5,933 nucleotides of DNA from Rhizobiales bacterium TMED168. Its GTDB lineage: Bacteria > Pseudomonadota > Alphaproteobacteria > MED-G09. Below the pieces are notes generated by a model, which made no database searches, was not told the DNA's origin, and saw only the letters and a list, made by a program, of their open reading frames with translations. Positions 1 to 5,933 of the stretch are shown here, piece after piece. The stretch covers positions 42,317 through 48,249 of the forward strand of contig NHHR02000008.1 of NCBI GenBank assembly GCA_002170885.2. The letters are read 5' to 3'. The stretch's first letter is position 1, and each line of letters opens with the position of its first letter. Position numbers and translations under genes: made by a program.

Positions 1-312
<312 letters not shown>

Positions 313-340
313 CTATTATTCAAGTAAATAAAATGATGAG

Positions 341-1021
341 TTAATAAGACCTTAATATACCAACTAAAGTACCCTGAACCTGCACTCTATCTGGCCCATA
401 TATTTTAGTTTCGTAGGCACTATTTGCCGGCTCTAAAGCAATAGTTTCACCTTTTTTTCTCAGTCTCTTTAGGGTTGCTTCTTCACCATCGATTAAAGCT
501 ACAATTATTTCACCTGAAAAAGCATCGTTAGCTTTTTTGATTATAGCTGTATCTCCATCTAAAATACCAGCACCAATCATTGAGTCACCTTCAATTTCAA
601 GGGCATAATGTTCTCCGGATCCAACCATATGGTTTGGAACAGATATCTTATTTTTTTCATACTCAATTGCCGCTATAGGTGTTCCTGCGGCAATTTTTCC
701 CATCATTTTTAATTCAAATGTTTCTTCAAAAAATTCGTTTTTACTTTTTTCTTTTGTTCCTTCTATTAATTCAGGATTGAAATTTCCTTTATTATTAGAA
801 GAAGAAGCTGAAGGAAGTTTTGTTACTTCAATTGCTCTTGCTCTATGAGGCAATCTTCTAATAAAACCTCTTTCCTCTAAGGCATTAATTAAACGATGAA
901 TACCTGATTTTGATCTAAGATCTAATGCTTCTTTCATTTCCTCATAAGAGGGGGCAACACCTGATTCCCTCAAATTTTGGTTTATATATATTAAAAGTTC
1001 ATTTTGTTTCTTTGTTAGCAT
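341..1021 (-). CDS. lexA: LexA, SOS-response transcriptional repressor and self-cleaving protease
   Basis: Represses DNA-damage genes. RecA filaments on single-stranded DNA stimulate its self-cleavage, which releases the regulon. It has 226 residues, close to other alphaproteobacterial LexA proteins and longer than the roughly 200 of E. coli because of a longer linker. Residues 1-65 are the winged helix DNA-binding domain, with [20 protein letters not shown] at 25-44 containing the recognition region typical of alphaproteobacteria. Residues 68-100 are a Ser/Asn- and Lys/Glu-rich linker. The C-terminal S24-type peptidase domain has the cleavage bond A112-G113 (KIAAGTPIA), nucleophile S147 in EGDSM and general-base K185 in EATLKRL, so auto-proteolysis should be intact. 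The ATG at 1021 matches the family start (MLTKKQ) and has TAAGGA eight bases upstream (1030-1035). The gene has its own promoter and LexA boxes in the 91-base gap after moeA, implying autorepression. It sits between the trp-moa operon and gltX, a conserved alphaproteobacterial position. Confidence 0.98.
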   Translation of the reverse strand: MLTKKQNELLIYINQNLRESGVAPSYEEMKEALDLRSKSGIHRLINALEERGFIRRLPHRARAIEVTKLPSASSSNNKGNFNPELIEGTKEKSKNEFFEETFELKMMGKIAAGTPIAAIEYEKNKISVPNHMVGSGEHYALEIEGDSMIGAGILDGDTAIIKKANDAFSGEIIVALIDGEEATLKRLRKKGETIALEPANSAYETKIYGPDRVQVQGTLVGILRSY

Positions 1022-1052
1022 TTTTAAAATCCTTATTTCTATTCAAATTTAA

Positions 1053-1067
1053 GAACTAAAGTAGAAC
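1053..1067 (-). promoter_or_regulatory. lexA: LexA operator (SOS box), perfect alphaproteobacterial consensus
   Basis: The plus strand reads GAACTAAAGTAGAAC, an exact GAAC-N7-GAAC direct repeat; the minus strand reads GTTC-N7-GTTC. This is the established LexA-binding motif of alphaproteobacteria and differs from the CTGT-N8-ACAG box of E. coli. It begins three bases after the predicted -10 element and should cover the transcription start (about 1064-1065), so bound LexA would block its own promoter. It ends 31 bases before the lexA start codon. I saw no other exact GAAC-N7-GAAC among the GAAC/GTTC occurrences I inspected in the window. Confidence 0.9.
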
Positions 1068-1070
1068 GAT

Positions 1071-1085
1071 GTTTTACTTTTGTTC
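1071..1085 (+). promoter_or_regulatory. Probable second, inverted and imperfect LexA box
   Basis: On the minus strand this reads GAACAAAAGTAAAAC, matching the perfect box at 1053-1067 at 13 of 15 positions but in the opposite orientation. One half-site is exact GAAC; the other is AAAC. The two boxes are separated by three bases (1068-1070) and form a near-palindrome of 33 bp. The second box covers the predicted -10 hexamer and adjacent spacer of the lexA promoter. I infer a weaker or cooperative second LexA site. Alternatively the symmetry may act as an RNA hairpin in read-through transcripts from moeA. Confidence 0.5.
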
Positions 1086-1099
1086 TCTATTTTCGTCAA
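1071..1099 (-). promoter_or_regulatory. lexA promoter (sigma-70 type)
   Basis: On the minus strand a -35 hexamer TTGACG (1099-1094, five of six consensus bases) is followed by a 17-base spacer and a -10 hexamer TAAAAC (1076-1071, four of six). The predicted start is near 1064-1065, inside the perfect LexA box. The -35 lies only 14 bases past the moeA stop codon, so lexA can be transcribed independently of the upstream trp-moa operon. No terminator with a T-run separates moeA from this promoter, so read-through into lexA is also possible. Confidence 0.7.
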
Positions 1100-1112
1100 G
1101 TACTATTAAGAT

Positions 1113-2327
1113 TTAGTTCAGAATGATAGCTTTTACTAAAGAATTTTTTTTTATTTTTCTAGCATTAGGTTCTCTAATAATAAGGATATTTGCTTTTGAA
1201 TATGATGATAAGGATGAACTGTCTTGATTTGAAATTGGCATCGCAATTATTTGATTATTTTTATTTTTTGACATGTACCCCCTTATATAACTCTCTCTCC
1301 ATCCATTCTTTGACAAGTCTTTTCCTAGGGGTAGATGAAAAATTTTCTCAATATAATTGTAATTTTGAAGTTTGTAGATAGATTGTTTTAAAAATAATTG
1401 TGCACAGACCATTGAAGAGACAGGGTTTCCAGGTAAACCAAGTATTGGTTTATTTTTTAAAATACCAAACATAAGAGGTTTTCCAGGTTTCATTTTTATT
1501 TTCCAAAAATTAAGTCCAAAATTCATTTCACTTAATGATTTATGAACTAAATCATAGTCGCCAACTGAAGCTCCCCCAATAGTGATAATCATGTCACAAG
1601 CTAAACCTTTCTTTATTTTTGTTTTTAGTGAATATGTTGTATCCTTTGCTATTCCTAGGTCTACAGCTTCACCACCCCAGGTATTTATTAAAGACATTAT
1701 TGACGGTTTTGTGGATGCAGGTTGTTTAATTTCTAGATTTTTGTTTCCTGGTTCAAATAATTCATTACCATTTGCAATAACTCCTACCTTTGGTTTCTTA
1801 TAAACATCAATGGTTTTATAATTCATTGCCCCAGCAAATGCTATTTTCCCAGAGTCCATAAGTGAAGATTTTAATAAGCATTGATCACTTTGAAAAAAAT
1901 CCTCACCTCTTTTTCTTATGTAGTTTTCAAAATTTTCTTTTTTTATTAGAACTTTATCTTTGCTTGATACACAATTTTCTTGCAAAATAACTTTATCACA
2001 ACCTTCAGGCAGAAATGATCCTGTAAATACTCTTACTGCTTGATTTTTTTTTAATATAAATTTATTTTCGTCACCTGCTTTTGTTTCACCTAAAATATCA
2101 AGATCTATTGGTAAATCCTTTAAAAATTTTTTTTTAATTGCATAACCATCCATGGCGGAAGTATTAAATGCAGGCTGAGTTCTTTTTGCTTTAATGGATT
2201 TAGCTAAGATTCTATTATAGCTATCCTCAGTGTTTACTTTTTCAGTTTTATTTATTGGCTTTATAGATTTTAAAATTCTTTTTTTTGCATCTTTTACTGA
2301 AATGGGACTATTTTCTTTTCCAATCAC
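1113..2327 (-). CDS. moeA: MoeA, molybdopterin molybdenumtransferase
   Basis: Catalyses the last step of molybdenum cofactor synthesis: it inserts molybdate into adenylylated molybdopterin, releasing AMP. With the start chosen here it has 404 residues; the family has about 400. Visible motifs in order are SAMDGYA at 57-63, FTGSFLPEGCD at 101-111, RGEDF at 140-144, NGNEL at 186-190, IGGASVGDYD at 250-259, MKPGKP at 279-284 and GLPGNPVS at 297-304, followed by the C-terminal beta-barrel domain. The usual TGDEL element reads NGNEL here, but its glutamate is kept. The reading frame is open to a GTG at 2342. I prefer the GTG at 2327 because GGGGG (2340-2336) lies eight bases upstream as a ribosome site, whereas the 2342 start has none and would add five residues before the family's usual start. 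It overlaps the end of moaC by 20 bases (35 if 2342 is used), suggesting translational coupling. Lysine and isoleucine codons are very A-rich, as in its neighbours. Confidence 0.95.
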   Translation of the reverse strand: MIGKENSPISVKDAKKRILKSIKPINKTEKVNTEDSYNRILAKSIKAKRTQPAFNTSAMDGYAIKKKFLKDLPIDLDILGETKAGDENKFILKKNQAVRVFTGSFLPEGCDKVILQENCVSSKDKVLIKKENFENYIRKRGEDFFQSDQCLLKSSLMDSGKIAFAGAMNYKTIDVYKKPKVGVIANGNELFEPGNKNLEIKQPASTKPSIMSLINTWGGEAVDLGIAKDTTYSLKTKIKKGLACDMIITIGGASVGDYDLVHKSLSEMNFGLNFWKIKMKPGKPLMFGILKNKPILGLPGNPVSSMVCAQLFLKQSIYKLQNYNYIEKIFHLPLGKDLSKNGWRESYIRGYMSKNKNNQIIAMPISNQDSSSLSSYSKANILIIREPNARKIKKNSLVKAIILN

Positions 2328-2778
2328 CAGATTTACCCCCACTTTTTTCTAAAAGTTGAATATTTAATATAAAGGCACTTTTATCTAATCCCTTTAACAT
2401 ATCGTAAATAGTTAGGCATGATACAGAAACAGCTGTTAATGCTTCCATTTCAACACCAGTTTTCCCATGACACTTAATTGTGCTTAAAACATAAATATCA
2501 TTCTTAATTAATTTAATATCTATTTTTGCATGAGAAATAGGTAAGCTATGGCAAAGAGGTATTAATTCTGAAGTCTTCTTTGCGGCCATAATACCTGCAA
2601 ATCTGGCCGTACCGAAAAGATCTCCTTTTGGTAGATTATTTTTTTTTATCTTTTTAATTGTAGCTTCACTAACTCTTACATATCCCTCAGCAATAGCACA
2701 TCTTTTTGATATTTCTTTTTCACCCACATTGACCATATGAGCTTCACCTTTATTATTTAAATGGTTGATCTTATTCAT
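2308..2778 (-). CDS. moaC: MoaC, cyclic pyranopterin monophosphate synthase
   Basis: Works with the radical-SAM enzyme MoaA in the first part of molybdenum cofactor synthesis, converting 3',8-cyclo-7,8-dihydro-GTP to cyclic pyranopterin monophosphate. The 156 residues match the family length (about 160) and the protein is single-domain, normally a hexamer. Motifs are GEAHMVNVGEK at 11-21, KGDLFGTARFAGIMAAKKT at 51-69, LIPLCHSLPIS at 72-82, GVEMEALTAVSV at 108-119, IYDMLKG at 124-130 and KSGGKSGDW at 145-153. Residues corresponding to the E. coli active site are present: K51, H77, E110, E112, D126 and K129. Two small departures from the common pattern are N17 where MVDV is usual and S78 where CHPL is usual. 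The ATG at 2778 shares one base with the trpC stop (TAATG), so it is probably translated by coupling from trpC. MoaA, MoaB/MogA, MoaD and MoaE are not in this window. Confidence 0.97.
   Translation of the reverse strand: MNKINHLNNKGEAHMVNVGEKEISKRCAIAEGYVRVSEATIKKIKKNNLPKGDLFGTARFAGIMAAKKTSELIPLCHSLPISHAKIDIKLIKNDIYVLSTIKCHGKTGVEMEALTAVSVSCLTIYDMLKGLDKSAFILNIQLLEKSGGKSGDWKRK
2336..2340 (-). promoter_or_regulatory. Ribosome binding site that decides the moeA start
   Basis: A run of five G on the coding strand, inside the last codons of moaC (the Gly-Gly-Lys-Ser-Gly region), lies eight bases before the GTG at 2327-2325. It is the only purine-rich, G-rich element near the two possible moeA starts, and the upstream candidate GTG at 2342-2340 overlaps it. 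The G-run also encodes the conserved glycine-rich tail of MoaC, so its use as a ribosome site is inferred. Confidence 0.45.
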
Positions 2779-3575
2779 TATTTACCCTTATTGACTAGGT
2801 CTTTGAGGTCTTGACTTATATTTTTTGATTTCATCAGACTTTCTCCTATCAAAAAATTATTAATATTTTCTTTTTCGAGGAAGTTAATATCTTTTGGAGA
2901 CTCTATTCCAGACTCACTAATTATCAAAATATTTTTGGGAATAACTTTTTTAATCTCAATACTATTGTTTATATTTGTTTCAAAGTTTTCAAGATTTCTA
3001 TTATTTATACCTATTAAACTAGGATTAAACTTTAATGCCCTAATAACCTCTTCTTTTGAATGAACCTCGAATATAATACTCATCTTCAAATCTCTCGCTG
3101 TATTTACAAGAATATCAATTTCTTTATCATTTAATATCTTCATTATAATTAAAATACAGTCTGATCCCCAACATCTAGACTCATATATTTGATACTTATC
3201 AATTATAAAGTCTTTCCTTAAAATCGGTATTTTTACTAATTTTCTAATATCTTTGAGATATTTTGGTAATCCTTGAAAAGATGGAGTATCGGTTAAAATT
3301 GATAAACATGCAGCGCCACCTTTAATATATTCATTTGCTATTTCAATATGATCGAAATCTTTTCTTATTATTCCTTTTGAAGGACTTGCTTTTTTAATTT
3401 CAGCTATTATACCTGCTTTCCCAATTTTATTTTTTTCTTCAAGTTCTTTTTTAAAATTAATAACAGGAGTTGCTTTAGATATTATTTTTTGAAGATCTTT
3501 AAATGATAAATTTTTTTTACAATTTTCAACTTCTAATTTTTTATAATCTACGATCTTTTCCAAAATATTTTTCAT
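2778..3575 (-). CDS. trpC: Indole-3-glycerol phosphate synthase (TrpC, monofunctional)
   Basis: Closes the pyrrole ring of the indole: it converts 1-(2-carboxyphenylamino)-1-deoxyribulose 5-phosphate to indole-3-glycerol phosphate with loss of CO2 and water. The 265 residues form one (beta/alpha)8 barrel with an N-terminal extension; there is no fused TrpF domain as in E. coli. Catalytic and binding positions known from the family are all present: E59 and K61 in AEIKKASPSKG, K121 in LRKDF, E170 in FEVH, N191 in GINNRNL, and E221 and S222 in ISESGI. Their spacing matches the archaeal reference enzyme. FLIGESLM near residue 240 is the phosphate-binding end of the barrel. The segment ESRCWGSDC carries Cys-Trp where Ala-rich residues are usual, a minor oddity. 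The ATG at 3575 overlaps the trpD stop in ATGA, and the stop overlaps the moaC start, so the gene is fully embedded in the operon. Confidence 0.97.
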   Translation of the reverse strand: MKNILEKIVDYKKLEVENCKKNLSFKDLQKIISKATPVINFKKELEEKNKIGKAGIIAEIKKASPSKGIIRKDFDHIEIANEYIKGGAACLSILTDTPSFQGLPKYLKDIRKLVKIPILRKDFIIDKYQIYESRCWGSDCILIIMKILNDKEIDILVNTARDLKMSIIFEVHSKEEVIRALKFNPSLIGINNRNLENFETNINNSIEIKKVIPKNILIISESGIESPKDINFLEKENINNFLIGESLMKSKNISQDLKDLVNKGK

Positions 3576-4585
3576 GAGTTTGATACCTGAACTAAATTTT
3601 TTAGAGCATTTTTTGCATTTCCATTATCTATCGAATTTTTTGAAACAGAAATTCCATCCAAAAAGTTTCTAACCTTATTATCCACATACAAAGCAGCAGC
3701 AGAATTTAATAATACTATATCTCTATAAGGACCTCTTTCGCCTTCCAGAAGTAGAATAATTTTTTTTGCATTTTGCTTAGGATCTCCACCGATTAAGTCA
3801 TTAGTTTTTGATAGTTTTAATCCTAAGTCCTTAGGATTAATTTTATAAGATACAATATTACCCTCATTTAGTTCGGTTACATTTGATATTCCGGTTGTTG
3901 TTAGCTCATCAAACCCATCTGATCCATTTACTAATAAAGCTCGTTGCGACCCAAGATTTTTGAGTGTTTCAGCCATTGGTTTAAGCCATTTTTTATCAAA
4001 AACTCCAATTAACTGTTTTTTTACATTTGCTGGGTTTGACAATGGTCCAAGAATATTAAAAATTGTTCTTACACCTAGCTTCTGTCTTACAGGTCCAACA
4101 TATTTCATCGCAGGGTGATGATTGGGGGCAAACATAAATCCTATATTAGCCCTTTCCATACACTTAGTTATTTTTTTGGGTTCTATATCAAGTTTTACTC
4201 CTAATTCTTCAAGAACCTGAGATGAGCCAGATTTTGATGACAAAGATCTATTTCCATGTTTTGCAATAATTGATCCAGCTCCAGCAGCAACTAATGAAGC
4301 AGCTGTAGAAACATTATATTTTCCTGAACCACTCCCTCCAGTTCCACAAGTGTCAATTGCACTATTTGGCGCTGAAACTTTCAGTGATTTTTCTCTCATT
4401 ACTCTAGTTGCAGCTATAATTTCTTCAATTTTTTCTCCTCTATTCCTTAAACCAAGAAGAAATTTTTCTATTTGCCTTTCGTTTGCCTTACCCTCTAAAA
4501 TATAATTAAAAGAAAAATAACTATCCTGGTTTGATAAACCTTCTTTTTGGTGGATTTTAGATAATATTTTATTAAAATCTGTCAT
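3572..4585 (-). CDS. trpD: Anthranilate phosphoribosyltransferase
   Basis: Second step of the tryptophan branch: transfers phosphoribose from PRPP to anthranilate, giving N-(5-phosphoribosyl)anthranilate. It has 337 residues, the usual length. An N-terminal helical domain covers about residues 1-70. It is followed by the PRPP-binding glycine loop DTCGTGGSGSGKYNVST at 78-94, then KHGNRSLSSKSGS at 109-121, the anthranilate-site region APNHHPAMKYVGPVRQKLGVRT at 153-174 with R173, FNILGPLSNPA at 176-186, and the Mg-binding pair D226-E227. No fused glutamine amidotransferase is present; TrpG is separate upstream. The ATG at 4585 directly follows the trpG TAA with no gap and has AGG seven bases upstream inside trpG. 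The end overlaps trpC by four bases. A perfect 11-bp-arm inverted repeat lies inside this gene at 3817-3840. Confidence 0.98.
   Translation of the reverse strand: MTDFNKILSKIHQKEGLSNQDSYFSFNYILEGKANERQIEKFLLGLRNRGEKIEEIIAATRVMREKSLKVSAPNSAIDTCGTGGSGSGKYNVSTAASLVAAGAGSIIAKHGNRSLSSKSGSSQVLEELGVKLDIEPKKITKCMERANIGFMFAPNHHPAMKYVGPVRQKLGVRTIFNILGPLSNPANVKKQLIGVFDKKWLKPMAETLKNLGSQRALLVNGSDGFDELTTTGISNVTELNEGNIVSYKINPKDLGLKLSKTNDLIGGDPKQNAKKIILLLEGERGPYRDIVLLNSAAALYVDNKVRNFLDGISVSKNSIDNGNAKNALKNLVQVSNS
3817..3840. repeat. Perfect inverted repeat inside trpD
   Basis: Left arm TTAATCCTAAG (3817-3827) and right arm CTTAGGATTAA (3830-3840) are exact reverse complements separated by two bases. The segment encodes NPKDLGL of TrpD. 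On the plus strand it is followed by TTTT, so it resembles an intrinsic terminator only in the antisense direction. The loop is too short for all 11 pairs to form in RNA; 10 pairs with a four-base loop are possible. The symmetry is certain, its function unknown, and it may be chance. Confidence 0.6.
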
Positions 4586-5152
4586 TTAAAGGCCTATAAA
4601 ATTTTCAAGTATTACATGTCCATAATCTGTAGCAATACTTTCTGGATGAAATTGTATACCTTCAATCCTAGATTTCTTGTGTCTAATACCCATAATTATA
4701 CCATTATTAGTTTGTGCAGATATTTCTATATTATTAGGTAAATTTTCTTTTGATACAACAAGTGAATGATATCTAGTTGCCTTAAAGTCTTTAGGTATAC
4801 CTTTAAAAATTGTTTTCTGATCATTAAGGATATGATCTGTTTTTCCATGTATTATTTCGTTGCATCTAATTACATCACCTCCCAGAGCTTGAGCGATTGA
4901 TTGATGGCCCAAACAAACACCCAAGAGAGGAATATCATTTTTTATTGCTGCACTTACAAGATCCATTGATATTCCAGCCGAACTTGGATCACATGGCCCA
5001 GGTGATATAACTATTTGGCTGGGATTTAATTTAATTACATCAAAAACAGAAATTTTATCATTCCTATAAACCTCTGTATTACAGCCAAGGTCTCCTAGAA
5101 AATGATAAAGATTCCACGTAAAGCTATCATAATTATCTATTAATACTATCAT
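4586..5152 (-). CDS. trpG: Anthranilate synthase component II, glutamine amidotransferase
   Basis: Hydrolyses glutamine and supplies ammonia to TrpE for anthranilate formation from chorismate. The 188 residues are one class I glutamine amidotransferase domain. Visible are the start LIDNYDSFTWNL at 4-15, the oxyanion-region motif ISPGPCDPSSAG at 49-60, nucleophile C80 in GVCLGHQ, RYHSL at 127-131, and the other triad members H169 and E171 in GIQFHPES. In many bacteria this subunit is shared with 4-amino-4-deoxychorismate (folate) synthesis as PabA. Its position between trpE and trpD makes the tryptophan role primary, and a dual role is possible if no separate pabA exists. The start ATG directly follows the trpE TAA and the TAA directly abuts the trpD ATG, indicating coupled translation. 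Confidence 0.97.
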   Translation of the reverse strand: MIVLIDNYDSFTWNLYHFLGDLGCNTEVYRNDKISVFDVIKLNPSQIVISPGPCDPSSAGISMDLVSAAIKNDIPLLGVCLGHQSIAQALGGDVIRCNEIIHGKTDHILNDQKTIFKGIPKDFKATRYHSLVVSKENLPNNIEISAQTNNGIIMGIRHKKSRIEGIQFHPESIATDYGHVILENFIGL

Positions 5153-5933
5153 TTACTTAATATTTCTCTCGATGGCATCTTTTGCAGCGGAAAAAAGTGC
5201 CTGAGACTTATTGACTGTTTCATTATACTCATACTCCTCGTCTGAGTCATAAACAACTCCTCCACCTGCCTGAACATACATTATTTCATCTTTTATAATC
5301 GCAGTTCTTAGAGCTATCGCTGTATCCATATCACCGTTTGAAGAAAAATATCCTATAGCTCCAGCATAGATACCTCTTTTTTCTTTTTCTAATTCGTCAA
5401 TTATCTCCATGGCTCTTATTTTTGGCGCACCAGAGACAGTTCCCGCTGGAAAACCAGCTGATAAAGAAGATATTTCATCATCACTATCTTTTAATTCTCC
5501 TTCTACCGTTGATGCAATATGTAATAGATGAGATGTTTCTTGAATACTAAATGGATTTTTAACATTAACAGTTCCTATTTTTGAAACTTTTCCAACATCA
5601 TTTCTCCCTAGGTCTAATAGCATTAAATGTTCTGCTCTTTCTTTTGGATCAGACAAAAGTTCTTTAGCAAGCTCTCTATTAGAACCTTCTCTTTTTAATC
5701 TAGTACCAGCTATTGGCTTAATAGTAATTTTTCTTTTTTCTTTTTTTACAAGTGTTTCTGGACTTGATCCAACAATATAGAAATCTTTTAAATCAAGATA
5801 ATACATATAGGGTGAAGGATTAATATTTCTCAGAGATTTATATAATTCAAATGGAGAAATTTTAAATGGAGAAAAAAATCTCTGACTGGGTACAACCTGA
5901 AATATATCACCTGCAATTATATAATCACGTGCC
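5153..5933 (-). CDS. trpE: Anthranilate synthase component I, C-terminal half (5' end beyond window)
   Basis: Chorismate-binding subunit that makes anthranilate from chorismate and ammonia, partnered with TrpG. The frame is open to the right edge, giving 259 complete codons, about half of a full-length TrpE of around 500 residues. Counting from the first complete codon, it has ARDYIIAGDIFQVVPSQRF at 1-19, SSPETLV at 56-62, IKPIAGTR at 71-78, LDLGRND at 106-112, FPAGTVSGAPK at 161-171, the YAGAIGY region near 189-195, VQAGGG at 220-225 and ETVNK at 238-242. This is the chorismate-using catalytic domain with its Mg and substrate residues. The Met at 5806 is internal, not a start, because conserved sequence continues upstream of it. 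DIFQVVPSQRF and the adjacent trpG favour TrpE over PabB. The N-terminal part with the tryptophan feedback site and any leader or attenuator lie outside the window. TAA is followed directly by the trpG ATG. Confidence 0.96.
   Translation of the reverse strand, partial: ARDYIIAGDIFQVVPSQRFFSPFKISPFELYKSLRNINPSPYMYYLDLKDFYIVGSSPETLVKKEKRKITIKPIAGTRLKREGSNRELAKELLSDPKERAEHLMLLDLGRNDVGKVSKIGTVNVKNPFSIQETSHLLHIASTVEGELKDSDDEISSLSAGFPAGTVSGAPKIRAMEIIDELEKEKRGIYAGAIGYFSSNGDMDTAIALRTAIIKDEIMYVQAGGGVVYDSDEEYEYNETVNKSQALFSAAKDAIERNIK

Noticed and set aside
1190..1381. Plus-strand open frame of 63 codons antisense to moeA
   Set aside because: It lies wholly inside the well-supported moeA gene, shows no recognisable family features, and has no convincing ribosome site.
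1582..1803. Plus-strand open frame of 73 codons antisense to moeA
   Set aside because: It is a shadow of the conserved MoeA core (GGASVGD to NGNEL region), and its hydrophobic look reflects the reverse complement of Lys/Asn-rich codons.
5804..5806. Met codon as start of a short trpE
   Set aside because: Translation upstream to the window edge gives conserved TrpE sequence (ARDYIIAGDIFQVVPSQRF), so the gene continues past the edge.

Overview
This window is AT-rich (roughly 30% GC by eye) and all of its genes lie on the minus strand. Reading from the right edge to the left, the order is trpE (3' half), trpG, trpD, trpC, moaC, moeA, lexA, gltX (5' end). The trpDC-moaC-moeA-lexA-gltX order is a well-known alphaproteobacterial arrangement. 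LexA also has the alphaproteobacterial N-terminal sequence ([24 protein letters not shown]) and a GAAC-N7-GAAC type SOS box. Low GC, A-rich lysine codons and very tight packing suggest a streamlined, low-GC alphaproteobacterium, such as a marine planktonic lineage of the Pelagibacterales kind. The sequence alone does not fix the genus.

Right part (5933 to 2778): trpE, trpG, trpD and trpC encode the steps from chorismate to indole-3-glycerol phosphate, except the TrpF isomerase. The trpE-trpG and trpG-trpD junctions are TAA immediately followed by ATG, and trpD-trpC overlap in ATGA. trpF, trpB and trpA are not here, as expected for the split trp operon of alphaproteobacteria.

Middle part (2778 to 1113): moaC follows trpC with a one-base TAATG overlap, and moeA overlaps the end of moaC. 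They encode an early step (cyclic pyranopterin monophosphate synthesis) and the last step (molybdate insertion) of molybdenum cofactor synthesis. From trpE to moeA there is no intergenic space, so the six genes are very probably one transcript.

Left part (1112 to 1): a 91-base gap holds a separate promoter for lexA. Its -10 and start-site region is covered by a perfect GAAC-N7-GAAC LexA box and an inverted, imperfect second copy, together forming a 33-bp near-palindrome. This indicates autoregulation of the SOS repressor independent of the upstream biosynthetic operon. lexA is followed after 79 bases by gltX (glutamyl-tRNA synthetase), cut by the window edge. The comEC-type gene that often lies between lexA and gltX in relatives is absent.

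I found no mobile element, CRISPR array, RNA gene or unknown multi-gene system. The genes are ordinary housekeeping genes. The most interesting feature is the double, inverted LexA operator.
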